A DNA stretch of 64,000 nt, from NCBI RefSeq assembly GCF_014191545.1, contig NZ_AP023361.1, forward strand, positions 393,501-457,500, written 5' to 3'. The stretch is from Terrihabitans soli (lineage in GTDB: Bacteria; Pseudomonadota; Alphaproteobacteria; Rhizobiales; Methylopilaceae). The position numbers were made by a program, and so were the translations under genes. A model generated the notes under the pieces. That model ran no database searches, was not told where the DNA came from, and saw only the letters and a program-made list of their open reading frames with translations. This document shows positions 1-7,426 of the stretch, in pieces; the stretch's first letter is position 1, and each line of letters begins with the position of its first letter.

Positions 1-819
1 CCGGTCGAGAACAAAGGTGATGGTCTCTTTGCGCCGCATGCCGAGCGCTACGAGATCACGCGCGAATTCCTGCATGTTTATTCCGCCCTCTTGCGCGGCG
101 AGACGGTGAACTATTCCGGCAAGCACATTCAGGTCGAAGACGGAAAGCTCCTCTTCCCGCCGCTGCAGGAGGGCGGGCCGCCGCTTTATTTCGGCGGATC
201 ATCGGGCCCCGCGCTTGATGTCGCCGCCGAGACGGTCGAAAAATATCTGACCTGGGGCGAGCCGCCGAAGGATGTCGCGGAAAAGCTCGCCGCAGCGGAT
301 GCGGCGGCAAAAGCCAAAGGCCGCACGTTCAGCTACGGAATCCGCCTTCACGTCATCGTGCGCGACACGAATGAAGAGGCCTGGGCTGCCGCCGACAAAC
401 TGATCAGCCATCTCGATCAGGAAACGATCGACGCCGCGCAGAAGATTTTTGCGCGCTATGATTCCGTCGGCCAGCAGCGCATGGCGAAGCTGCATGGCGG
501 CCGCCGCGAAAATCTCGAAGTCAGTCCCAATCTCTGGGCCGGTGTCGGTCTTGTGCGCGGCGGAGCCGGAACGGCGCTTGTCGGCGATCCTGAGACCGTT
601 GCGGCGCGGATCAAGGAGTACATGTCGCTCGGCATCGATACCTTCATCCTCTCCGGCTATCCGCATCTCGAAGAGGCCTACACGTTTGCGGAGAAGGTCT
701 TCCCGCTGCTGCCGCTCGATCATGCGGCGCGCCCGCGGAACATAAGCGCAAAGACGGGAACGCTTGGAGAGATCGTCGCCAATTACCTACCGCCGGAGCG
801 GCGCCAGGCGCAGTCCTAA
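1..819 (+). CDS. ssuD: FMNH2-dependent alkanesulfonate monooxygenase, 3' part
   Basis: The frame is open from the first base of the window, so the start lies upstream; 272 C-terminal residues of a usual protein of about 380 are present. The segment resembles SsuD of the bacterial luciferase-like (LLM) superfamily, which releases sulfite from alkanesulfonates using reduced FMN supplied by a separate reductase. Seen here are the beta-barrel stretch [15 protein letters not shown], the segment [10 protein letters not shown] that contains the family's conserved active-site arginine, and the C-terminal phosphate-binding stretch [12 protein letters not shown]. The reductase and the SsuABC transporter, if present, would lie outside the window. 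Other LLM monooxygenases are possible, but the C-terminal half is close to SsuD. Confidence 0.85.
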   Translation, partial: PVENKGDGLFAPHAERYEITREFLHVYSALLRGETVNYSGKHIQVEDGKLLFPPLQEGGPPLYFGGSSGPALDVAAETVEKYLTWGEPPKDVAEKLAAADAAAKAKGRTFSYGIRLHVIVRDTNEEAWAAADKLISHLDQETIDAAQKIFARYDSVGQQRMAKLHGGRRENLEVSPNLWAGVGLVRGGAGTALVGDPETVAARIKEYMSLGIDTFILSGYPHLEEAYTFAEKVFPLLPLDHAARPRNISAKTGTLGEIVANYLPPERRQAQS

Positions 820-890
820 ATCTGTTTTCAGTCAATAGTTTAGCTTTTTATCGGCAGCTTTCGGCTGCGCGGGAGCTGCCGCGCAACCCT

Positions 891-918
891 TTGGCGCTTG
901 CGGAATCTGCATTATGAA
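891..918 (+). promoter_or_regulatory. Candidate sigma-70 promoter for the dehydrogenase gene at 975
   Basis: TTGGCG (891-896) and TATGAA (913-918) are separated by 16 bases and lie about 57 bases before the chosen ATG. This is seen in sequence only; hexamers of this quality occur by chance. Just upstream, 852-881 can fold into a hairpin (CGGCAGCT pairing with AGCTGCCG) without a T-run. Confidence 0.3.
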
Positions 919-974
919 TTCAAATTCTGCCCATGAGCCGGCTGCGGGGCCGGGCGCACATGCAGAGGGCTGCG

Positions 975-2048
975 ATGACCGCCTATAATGTCATGATCTT
1001 CGGGGCGTCCTACGGATCGCTCCTCGGTACCAAGCTGGCTATGGCCGGCCACAACGTCACGCTCGTTTGCCTCAAGAGCGAGGCCGATCTCATCAACACT
1101 GAAGGCACGCGCGTGCGCATGCCGGTGAAGGGTCCGCGCGGGCCGATGGAGATCGAAGTCCATTCGCGCAATCTTCCCGGCCGTATCCGTGCGACGACGA
1201 CGGCAGAGGCCGATGTGAACGCTCACGATCTCGTTGGCCTTGCGATGCAGGAGCCGCAATATGGCTCGCCCGGCGTGCGAGAGCTGCTCGAAGCCGTCGC
1301 GGATTCGAAGAAGCCGTGCATGTCGATCATGAACATGCCGCCGCTGGCTTATCTGAAGCGCATTCCCAAACTCGGCGCAGATAAACTTCGGTATTGCTTC
1401 ACCGATCCGAGCGTCTGGGACCGGTTCGATCCCGAACTCGTCACGCTCTGCAGCCCCGATCCGCAGGCGTTCCGTCCGCCGGAAGAAAAGTCCAATCTTC
1501 TGCAGGTCACGCTGCCGACGAATTTCAAGGCGGCGCGCTTCACCTCGCAGAAGCACACAGATCTGCTGAAGGTTCTGCAGAAAGACATCGAAGCCGTGCG
1601 TTTCGATAGCGGCGAGGGCCCGGTCGAAGTGCCGATCAAGCTGAAAGTGCATGAATCGATCTTCGTGCCGCTCGCCAAATGGGCGATGCTGCTTACCGGA
1701 AATTATCGCTGCGTCGAACTCGAATCCGTCCGCTCGATCCGCGATGCCGTGCACTCCAATCTCGCGGAATCGCGCGACGTCTATGAGTGGGTGCAGAAGG
1801 TCTGCATCGGGCTCGGCGCGTCGCCGGACGACATGGTGCCGTTTGAGAAATATGCGAATGCCGCAACGGGCCTTGTGAAGCCGTCGTCTGCGGCGCGTGC
1901 GCTCGCTGCCGGTGCGCCGAATATCGAGCGTGTCGATCTTCTCGTGCAGTCGTCGGCCGCAGCGCTCGGCCTCAGCCATCCCGTGGTCGATCGCACGGTC
2001 GCCTATGTCGATGCAAAGCTTGCGAGCAACCGCCGCCGCGCGGCCTAA
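975..2048 (+). CDS. Ketopantoate reductase-like (ApbA/PanE-type) NAD(P)-dependent dehydrogenase
   Basis: The protein has 357 residues and begins with a Rossmann dinucleotide-binding motif, GASYGSLLGTKLAMAGH (about residues 8-24), as in ketopantoate reductases and octopine/opine-type dehydrogenases. The helical C-terminal half (about 200-350) fits the 6-phosphogluconate-dehydrogenase-like substrate domain of that superfamily. ATG at 975 is chosen because AGAGGG lies 5 bases before it; an upstream in-frame start at 933 has no such site. At 357 residues it is longer than PanE (about 300), and no pantothenate gene is adjacent, so the substrate is unknown. A stem-loop terminator follows at 2073. 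Confidence 0.65.
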   Translation: MTAYNVMIFGASYGSLLGTKLAMAGHNVTLVCLKSEADLINTEGTRVRMPVKGPRGPMEIEVHSRNLPGRIRATTTAEADVNAHDLVGLAMQEPQYGSPGVRELLEAVADSKKPCMSIMNMPPLAYLKRIPKLGADKLRYCFTDPSVWDRFDPELVTLCSPDPQAFRPPEEKSNLLQVTLPTNFKAARFTSQKHTDLLKVLQKDIEAVRFDSGEGPVEVPIKLKVHESIFVPLAKWAMLLTGNYRCVELESVRSIRDAVHSNLAESRDVYEWVQKVCIGLGASPDDMVPFEKYANAATGLVKPSSAARALAAGAPNIERVDLLVQSSAAALGLSHPVVDRTVAYVDAKLASNRRRAA

Positions 2049-2072
2049 AGAAAAGTAGTTTTGAGCAGGATC

Positions 2073-2100
2073 AAGGCCCCGCGATGAGCGGGGCCTTATT
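2073..2100 (+). terminator. Stem-loop terminator after the dehydrogenase gene
   Basis: A 10-bp stem AAGGCCCCGC / GCGGGGCCTT (2073-2082 and 2088-2097) with loop GATGA is followed by TTATT. The T-tract is short, so termination may be partial. Confidence 0.65.
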
Positions 2101-2135
2101 CGTTGACGTCATGTCGCTATGCGAAGGAGCGAGGC

Positions 2136-2528
2136 ATGTCATCCGCGATTTCCGATCTTGCGCATCTGCGCCGTATCCGCCTTGAGCTGGCCCGCGAGAA
2201 GGGCAATCCTGAAGGCAATTCCGGCTATGGTTACGAAGTCATCGCCGCTCTCACACCGGACGGCCGCATTGATGCCGATCTTTGGAAGGAGCAGCGCGAC
2301 CGTTTTCGCGTTCTGCGCTTCCGGCCAGACGGCGACAAGGATTTTGGCCATCTCGTGCGCCGCCCGGGCGGAAGCTGGGCGTTCCTCTACGACATCGCAG
2401 GCGATAGCGAGCTCGAGGCGGGCCATCATTTCGAAGACGAGCGTTTCGTCGTCGGAGAATATGTGGCGATACGCGAGGGAGACCGGCAGACGCATACCTA
2501 TCGCGTCGTGTCGGTGGAGCGCCCGTGA
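2136..2528 (+). CDS. Conserved hypothetical protein, 130 residues
   Basis: This is a soluble, charged protein without signal peptide or membrane segment. I do not recognise a named domain. Notable stretches are NSGYGYEVIAALTPDGRID near the start and a central GHLVRRPGGSWAFLYD. The start at 2136 is supported by GAAGGAG about 10 bases upstream; an in-frame start at 2103 would lie almost inside the preceding terminator. It ends 11 bases before the convergent small membrane protein gene. Coding is supported by third-position GC bias like its neighbours; the function is unknown. Confidence 0.6.
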   Translation: MSSAISDLAHLRRIRLELAREKGNPEGNSGYGYEVIAALTPDGRIDADLWKEQRDRFRVLRFRPDGDKDFGHLVRRPGGSWAFLYDIAGDSELEAGHHFEDERFVVGEYVAIREGDRQTHTYRVVSVERP

Positions 2529-2539
2529 TGTCCGCGCCG

Positions 2540-2746
2540 TCAGGGGAGCGGATCGATGGGGATCCGTCCGGCGATAAAGGCCATGCCTGCTCGAAAAACT
2601 GCCCAGGCTGCAAGGAGCAGGAAGGGCAGGCACAAAAGGCCGAGGCCGAACTGCCAGCGCCAGTGATGGAACCCGTCATCGGGCGGGTAAGCCATAGCGA
2701 GCGACGGGTCGCCGGTTGCGGCAGCAATATTCATCAGTTCGATCAT
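2540..2746 (-). CDS. Small single-pass membrane protein preceded by a FixK/FNR-type box
   Basis: This 68-residue protein has one clear hydrophobic segment (about residues 34-52, LGLLCLPFLLLAAWAVF) flanked by an Asp/His/Trp-containing N-terminal part (PPDDGFHHWRWQ) and a short proline-rich tail. No family is recognised. It lies just downstream of fixJ in the same orientation, and a perfect TTGA-N6-TCAA palindrome (2797-2810) sits 51 bases before its ATG. FixK-dependent expression at low oxygen is therefore inferred. An overlapping plus-strand frame (2525-2800) looks less protein-like. Small subunits or assembly factors of terminal oxidases have this general shape, but no sequence signature supports that here. 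Confidence 0.55.
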   Translation of the reverse strand: MIELMNIAAATGDPSLAMAYPPDDGFHHWRWQFGLGLLCLPFLLLAAWAVFRAGMAFIAGRIPIDPLP

Positions 2747-2796
2747 GGCGGGCTCCCCGGAAGCCCCGACCCTGCGATAAGACGCGCCGTCTGGCC

Positions 2797-2810
2797 TTGA
2801 CGCACGTCAA
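2797..2810 (-). promoter_or_regulatory. FNR/FixK-type binding site (TTGACG-N2-CGTCAA)
   Basis: The 14 bases form a perfect 6+6 inverted repeat that fits the FNR/FixK consensus TTGA-N6-TCAA. It lies between the fixJ stop and the start of the small membrane protein gene, pointing at the latter. A -10-like TTATCG occurs on the minus strand at 2780-2775, about 6 bases closer than ideal for a class II site. The regulator encoded at 5054 is the obvious candidate to bind here. Confidence 0.6.
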
Positions 2811-2817
2811 AGACTTT

Positions 2818-3438
2818 TCAGCTGTCGCCTGAAAGCGCAGCTCCGCCGGCAATCGACATGCGGACGAGATCGGCGAGGTTCTTCGCCTGCATCTTCGTCA
2901 TGACATGAGCGCGGTGAATTTCGACCGTCCGCGCACTGATGCCGAGCTCATGCCCGATCACCTTGTTGGGGTTGCCCTTCACAAGGCTGCGCATGACTTC
3001 CTGCTCGCGCTGGGAAAGGCGTCCATAGCGCTCAACGATGTCGTGGCGGCCATGTTCTTCCGGAGAACCCGTGTTCGCGAGCGCCTGGTTTACGGCGGCA
3101 AGAAGGCGCTCGTCGTCATAGGGCTTCTCGATGAAATCCGCTGCGCCCGCTTTCATCGCTTCGACCGCGAGCGGCACATCGCCGTGGCCGGTGATGATAA
3201 CAACACACAGATCGGGCCGTTTCGTCTTGGCGCGGCGCAGAAGCTCGATACCCGACATGTCCGGCATCCGCACATCGGCGATCACGCAGCGGCATTGCGA
3301 AAACTCTTTGGAGTCGAGAAAGGCCGGGCCGGATTCGAACGAAGCCGGCCAGAAACCGGAGGTCGACAACAGAAAGCTCAACGATTTGCGTGCGGGCTCG
3401 TCATCGTCCACGACGCAGATCAGCTGGTCCACGGCCAT
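2818..3438 (-). CDS. fixJ: FixJ-type response regulator of oxygen-controlled transcription
   Basis: The 206-residue protein has a receiver domain (about 5-120) with acidic pocket DDD (11-13), phosphoacceptor Asp55 in VIADVRMPDMSG and Lys105 in IEKPYDDE. A LuxR/FixJ helix-turn-helix follows (about 140-200: LSQREQEVMRSLVKGNPNKVIG). FixJ phosphorylated by FixL activates fixK and sometimes nif or denitrification genes when oxygen is low. The gene follows fixL by 3 bases on the same strand, so the pair is one operon. The length matches known FixJ proteins (about 205). No nif gene is visible here, so the role is probably microaerobic respiration. Confidence 0.9.
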   Translation of the reverse strand: MAVDQLICVVDDDEPARKSLSFLLSTSGFWPASFESGPAFLDSKEFSQCRCVIADVRMPDMSGIELLRRAKTKRPDLCVVIITGHGDVPLAVEAMKAGAADFIEKPYDDERLLAAVNQALANTGSPEEHGRHDIVERYGRLSQREQEVMRSLVKGNPNKVIGHELGISARTVEIHRAHVMTKMQAKNLADLVRMSIAGGAALSGDS

Positions 3439-3441
3439 GAA

Positions 3442-4920
3442 TTATTCTCCCTCGGCAATCGGCAGCGTGAATTTGAAAGCGGTGCCTCCGCTGTCCGGGC
3501 TCTCGACCCAAATCTCGCCGCCCTGCGCTTCGATGATCGTACGGCAGACCGAAAGCCCCACACCCATGCCCTCCTTTTTGGTCGTGACGAAAGGCTGGAA
3601 CAGGCGCTCGCGGATCTCGGGCGAAATTCCCGGGCCGGTATCCTCGATCCGCACGACCGCGAGGTCTTCCGAATGGCGGCTGCTGGCGATCAACAGCGAT
3701 TTCTCGTCGCTGTCTTCCATCGCCTCGATGGCGTTGCGGACAAGATTGAGAACGACCTGCTGCACCTGGATGCGATCGACAAAGACATGATCGACATCGC
3801 GCGCAAGATCGAACCGGACGGACACGCGCGCCGCTTTGGCGCCGACAAGCGCCAGCGCGCTCGCTTCTTCGATGAGGCGGCTTAGCGGAACGATTTCGCG
3901 TTCGGCTTCGCCGCGCGTCACGAAGCTGCGCATGCGGCGGATGATTTCTCCGGCGCGCAGCGCCTGTTCGGCGGCAAGTTCAACCGGCTCGGCAAGTTCC
4001 AGCGCGGTGGGGTCGGTCTTGCCGCGCAGGATGTTGCGTATGCCCTTCTGATAATTGGTGATCGCCGACAGCGGCTGATTGAGTTCGTGGGCCAGCGTCG
4101 ATGCCATTTCGCCCATGGCGGAAAGGCGCGAAATATGGATGAGCTCGGTCTGCAATTCCTGCAGCCGCGCTTCGGTCTCCTGCCGCTCGGTCAGATCGCG
4201 CACGAAGCCGGTGAAAAAGCGCCGGTCGGACCGGACTTCGCCGACGGCAAGTTCCATCGGGAAGGTCGTGCCGTCTTTCCGCGCGCCGACGACGATGCGC
4301 CCTTTGCCGATGATCCGTGCTTCGCCGGTGTCGAGATAGCGTTCGAGATAGCTGTCATGCTGGCTGCGATAGGGTTCGGGCATCAGCATCGAGACGTTCT
4401 TGCCGATGATCTCGTCCGGGTGCCATTGAAACAAGCGCTCCGCCGCGGCGCTGAAGGAGCGCACCAGGCCGCGATTGTCGATGACGACCATCGCATCGGG
4501 GATCGTATCGAGAATGGATTTGAGATGCGCCTCGCGGCCGCGCAGCACATTATTGGTGCGCGCGAGTTCCTGATTGCGGCGCAAAGCGCGCTCGCCCAGC
4601 AGCGAGATGATGGCGCCGTTGATGGCAAACGCCCCGGCATAGAGCAGGGGCGCGGTACTCAAATCGGTTTGCCACGCGCCGTAGATCCCGAGTGCCGCGC
4701 CGAGCGCGGTGATCGTAAGGCCGACAAACGCGCCGCCGAGGAGGGCGCCGACAACGACCGCCGGCGAAAGATAGAAATAGGCGGTGATCGAGTCCGCCGC
4801 CGGCTCGAAAATCAGGCGCGCGGCAAAGCCCGCCGCGAGCAGGGCCGCGGACAGAAGAAGGGGCTTGAGGGTGAGTTTGGTCTCGGAAGTGTCGTCTTCG
4901 AGCCGGTGTTCGGCCGTCAT
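3442..4920 (-). CDS. fixL: FixL oxygen-sensing heme PAS histidine kinase
   Basis: The 492-residue protein starts with about four membrane segments (residues 18-108). A PAS domain follows (about 132-250), with the heme-ligand histidine at 188 in the motif [11 protein letters not shown] and the distal arginine at 208 in GKGRIV, both as in characterised heme FixL. The HisKA domain has His278 in [15 protein letters not shown], and the ATPase domain shows N396 (NLVRNAIEA) and the glycine loops DTGPGIS and GMGVGLS. Oxygen binding to the heme shuts the kinase off; deoxy-FixL phosphorylates FixJ. The gene is divergent from fixK, with 133 bases between them. Confidence 0.9.
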   Translation of the reverse strand: MTAEHRLEDDTSETKLTLKPLLLSAALLAAGFAARLIFEPAADSITAYFYLSPAVVVGALLGGAFVGLTITALGAALGIYGAWQTDLSTAPLLYAGAFAINGAIISLLGERALRRNQELARTNNVLRGREAHLKSILDTIPDAMVVIDNRGLVRSFSAAAERLFQWHPDEIIGKNVSMLMPEPYRSQHDSYLERYLDTGEARIIGKGRIVVGARKDGTTFPMELAVGEVRSDRRFFTGFVRDLTERQETEARLQELQTELIHISRLSAMGEMASTLAHELNQPLSAITNYQKGIRNILRGKTDPTALELAEPVELAAEQALRAGEIIRRMRSFVTRGEAEREIVPLSRLIEEASALALVGAKAARVSVRFDLARDVDHVFVDRIQVQQVVLNLVRNAIEAMEDSDEKSLLIASSRHSEDLAVVRIEDTGPGISPEIRERLFQPFVTTKKEGMGVGLSVCRTIIEAQGGEIWVESPDSGGTAFKFTLPIAEGE

Positions 4921-4970
4921 GTTCTATCCAATCGGGGCCACGGAACATGGCTCATCCGGACGGCCAATAC

Positions 4971-4987
4971 GGTAAGGCCCTTAGCGT
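4971..4987 (+). promoter_or_regulatory. Candidate FixJ site between fixL and fixK
   Basis: GGTAAGGCCCTTAGCGT contains the near-palindrome TAAGG-C-CCTTA and lies 67-83 bases before the fixK ATG. FixJ targets upstream of known fixK genes have a similar GTA...CCCTTA-like look, but the consensus is loose. It is also 51 bases before the divergent fixL start, so it could serve either gene. Confidence 0.3.
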
Positions 4988-5053
4988 CAAACCTTATTTT
5001 GCGAGAGAGGGTTTCACAATATTCCGGTTCAGGCATCGAACCCGGAGGTTTCC

Positions 5054-5743
5054 ATGATCAGCCTGACCGCCACGTCCCGTCCGCTCGCCGCAGGCGGGCC
5101 GCCCCCCGGGATCAAAATGGTGCATGCGGAGCTGCCCTTTGTCGGCTCGATCCCCGGAGAGATCGTCGAATTCGAAGCCGACAGCGAAATCCACATCGAA
5201 GGCGACAAGGCGGTTTATGCTTACCGGGTTCTTTCCGGTGCGGTGAGAACCTTCTCGCTCCTCGCCGATGGCCGCCGGCAGATCGAGTCCTTTCATTTCG
5301 CCGGCGATGTGTTCGGCATCGATATAGGCGATGTTTACCGCCTTTCGGCAGAGGCCTGCTGCGATACGCGCCTTCTCGTCATCAAGCGCGCCCAGATCGA
5401 GGCGGCCAGCCGCAAGGATTGCGGCGCGGCCCGCGAGCTCTGGTGCTGGACGGCGCAAGCGCTGGAGCGCGCGCGGGTGCAGATGCTGCTTCTCGGCCGC
5501 AAGAGCGCGCTTGAGAAGGTCGCGAGCTTCCTGGTCGATATGGCACGCGAGCGGCATGAGGACGGCGTTCTCGAACTGCCGATGTGCCGAACCGATATTG
5601 CCGATTATCTCGGCCTCACCATCGAAACCGTTTCGCGCAGCCTCAGCCATCTTGAGCGCGCGGGCGCCATTGCACTGCCGGCGACGCGCCGCATCGAGCT
5701 CCGCAACAAGCAAAAGCTCGGAGCGCTGGCGCTGCAGTCATGA
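5054..5743 (+). CDS. fixK: FixK-type CRP/FNR family transcription regulator
   Basis: The 229-residue protein has a cyclic-nucleotide-binding-like beta-roll (about 30-115), a dimer helix (about 125-165) and a winged helix-turn-helix (about 170-220). The recognition helix TIETVSRSL carries the E-xx-SR pattern that reads TTGA half-sites. The N-terminal cysteines that hold the Fe-S cluster of FNR are absent, so oxygen input must come through FixLJ. Cys178 in ELPMCRTDIADYLG sits where the redox-sensitive cysteine of Bradyrhizobium FixK2 is found. GGAGG lies 8 bases before the ATG. The stop overlaps the next gene by four bases (ATGA). Confidence 0.87.
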   Translation: MISLTATSRPLAAGGPPPGIKMVHAELPFVGSIPGEIVEFEADSEIHIEGDKAVYAYRVLSGAVRTFSLLADGRRQIESFHFAGDVFGIDIGDVYRLSAEACCDTRLLVIKRAQIEAASRKDCGAARELWCWTAQALERARVQMLLLGRKSALEKVASFLVDMARERHEDGVLELPMCRTDIADYLGLTIETVSRSLSHLERAGAIALPATRRIELRNKQKLGALALQS

Positions 5744-6321
5744 CGCGGATTCTCGTTCTTCAGGGGCATCCGGACACGCGGTCATCGCATCTTTGCCACC
5801 AGCTGGCGGAGGCTTATGCGAGCGCAGCGGAAGAGAACGGTCATCTCGTCCGCCGGATGGAGCTCGGCAAAACGGATATTCCGATTTTGCGTTCGCGTGC
5901 CGAATGGGAAAGCCGCAATGTTCCGATCGATATCGGACGCGCGCAGGAAAGCCTTGTCTGGGCCGATCATCTTCTGATCGTCTTTCCGCTCTGGCTCGGC
6001 GATATGCCGGCACTGGTGAAAGCCTTTTTCGAACAGGTGCTGCGCCCAGGCTTTGCCGTTTCGGGCGATGTTGGGTCAGGTTTCAAGCCGCTGCTCGCGG
6101 GACGGTCCGCCCGCATTGTTATGACGATGGGCATGCCAGCCTTTGTCTATAAATGGTATTTCGGCGCGCATTGCCTGAAATTGCTGCAGCGCAATATCCT
6201 GCGCTTTGTCGGCATCAAGGCCGACAAGACGACGCTTATCGGCAGCGTCGAAAAACTTACCGAGCGTCAGCGTCTTGAAAAGCTAAGTGAAATGCGCAGG
6301 CTCGGCGCCGCAGCCTGCTGA
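5740..6321 (+). CDS. Flavodoxin-fold NAD(P)H:quinone oxidoreductase-like protein
   Basis: The 193-residue protein begins with a flavin-binding strand-loop (RILVLQGHPDTRSSH) and contains IVFPLWLGDMPALVKAFFEQV (about residues 80-100), the hallmark of the flavodoxin_2 / modulator of drug activity (MdaB/KefF/NQO) family that carries out two-electron reduction of quinones. A hydrophobic-aromatic stretch follows (FVYKWYFGAH, about 136). It overlaps fixK by ATGA and is therefore translationally coupled to it, which suggests a role in redox balance at low oxygen. The actual acceptor cannot be read from sequence. Confidence 0.72.
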   Translation: MTRILVLQGHPDTRSSHLCHQLAEAYASAAEENGHLVRRMELGKTDIPILRSRAEWESRNVPIDIGRAQESLVWADHLLIVFPLWLGDMPALVKAFFEQVLRPGFAVSGDVGSGFKPLLAGRSARIVMTMGMPAFVYKWYFGAHCLKLLQRNILRFVGIKADKTTLIGSVEKLTERQRLEKLSEMRRLGAAAC

Positions 6322-6434
6322 TGTTCGCGCCGCGATAGATCGGCGCTCGCTCTTCACAACCGATCGTCACCGTAGTGACATGTTCGCGCGCTTCACTCTC
6401 GTTGAATCGTTGATTTATCCCCTGTGGGGCGCGT

Positions 6435-6451
6435 CGTCATTTCGACGTCAC
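6435..6451 (+). promoter_or_regulatory. PHO-box-like direct repeat upstream of the PhnD-like gene
   Basis: CGTCAT-TTCGA-CGTCAC repeats a (T/C)GTCA(T/C) heptamer-like unit with an 11-base period, as in PhoB boxes (two CTGTCAT units, 11 bases apart). It lies about 97 bases before the transporter operon. The first base of each unit (CG rather than TG) departs from consensus. Confidence 0.45.
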
Positions 6452-6547
6452 GCATTCCCGCTTGACTGCAGGCGGCGTCGATGCGGCGCCCGGATGCCCT
6501 CACGCGTCTCGTGCTCTTGGCATCCCGTACCGGGGGAGATTTCAAAC

Positions 6548-7426
6548 ATGTTCCGCAATACAGCTGCGGCCGCCATCGGCGCCGTATTGACACTGGTTTC
6601 GCTGCCGGCTCTCGCCGACAATTTCAAACTCGCGGTCACCGACGTCGAAGGCCTCGAGCGCCTTCAGACCGAATGGGGTCCGTTCAAGGCCGAACTCGAA
6701 AAGGCCACCGGCCACACCTTCGAGTTCTTCCCGGTCAACAACCGCACGGCGGCCGCCGAAGCTCTCCGCGCCAAGCGCGTCGACTTCGTCGTCACGGGCC
6801 CGGCCGAATATGTCGTGATCAACAAAGTCACACAGGCCAAGGCCCTGATCGGCCTGTCGCGTCCCGATTATTTCTGCGGCATCGTCGTCATGGCGAACTC
6901 GCCCTATACGAAACCGGCCGATCTCAAGGGCCAGAAATTCGGCATGGACGATATCGGCTCGACCTCGGGCCATCTTTGCCCCTCGCAGCTCCTGACCGAT
7001 TTCGGCGTCAATCCGCTGAAGGATCTGTCGGGCATCACCCACACCTCGCGCGCCGTTGCGCATGAAGCCCTGAAGCGCGGCGACGTTGCCGCCATCGGCG
7101 TCAACTATACGAGCTGGCTGAAGAACCGCGGCAAGGACACGAGCGTTGCGCAGGGTTCGTTCCGCGTCATCGCCCGCTCGGGCGATCTGCCGAACGACGT
7201 TCTCCTCTACGGTGCGCATGTCGATCAGGCCAAGGCCGAAGCGATCCGCAAGGTCGTCATCGACAACAAGGCGAAGATCGCTGAATCGATCATCTCCGTC
7301 GGCGGCGAGAACGAGAAGTTCAAGGGCATGGATCTCGTTGCCATCGAAGACAAGAACTACGACCCGGTCCGCAAGATGTTCGCGGCCATCGGTCATCCGC
7401 AGTACTCCGAGTTCGTAGGCGAATGA
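6548..7426 (+). CDS. PhnD-like phosphonate/phosphite-type ABC transporter binding protein
   Basis: This periplasmic protein has 292 residues and a signal peptide ending near ALA-DNF (about residue 22). The PhnD/SsuA-type fold is seen in AAAEALRAKRVDFVVTGPAEY (about 70-90) and in GSTSGHLCPSQLL (about 137), the STSG loop that grips the phosphonate oxygens in PhnD. ATG at 6548 is chosen because the signal peptide starts there and GGGGAGA lies about 10 bases upstream. It is the first gene of an operon with an ATPase (overlap of 4 bases), a permease, a methyltransferase and an acyltransferase. It differs strongly from the canonical PhnD encoded at 18973, so a different ligand (phosphite, 2-aminoethylphosphonate or another phosphonate) is likely. 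Confidence 0.8.
   Translation: MFRNTAAAAIGAVLTLVSLPALADNFKLAVTDVEGLERLQTEWGPFKAELEKATGHTFEFFPVNNRTAAAEALRAKRVDFVVTGPAEYVVINKVTQAKALIGLSRPDYFCGIVVMANSPYTKPADLKGQKFGMDDIGSTSGHLCPSQLLTDFGVNPLKDLSGITHTSRAVAHEALKRGDVAAIGVNYTSWLKNRGKDTSVAQGSFRVIARSGDLPNDVLLYGAHVDQAKAEAIRKVVIDNKAKIAESIISVGGENEKFKGMDLVAIEDKNYDPVRKMFAAIGHPQYSEFVGE

Noticed and set aside
852..881. Hairpin CGGCAGCT...AGCTGCCG after ssuD considered as terminator
   Set aside because: No T-run follows and a smaller competing hairpin (GCAGC-TTTCG-GCTGC) shares its arm; left as an unassigned structure.
2905..3885. 326-codon plus-strand frame opposite fixJ-fixL
   Set aside because: Antisense shadow of two clearly recognised genes; composition is Arg/His/Asp-rich without any motif.
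4087..5514. 475-codon plus-strand frame spanning fixL, the gap and fixK
   Set aside because: Runs antisense to fixL and out of frame through fixK; no recognisable domain.
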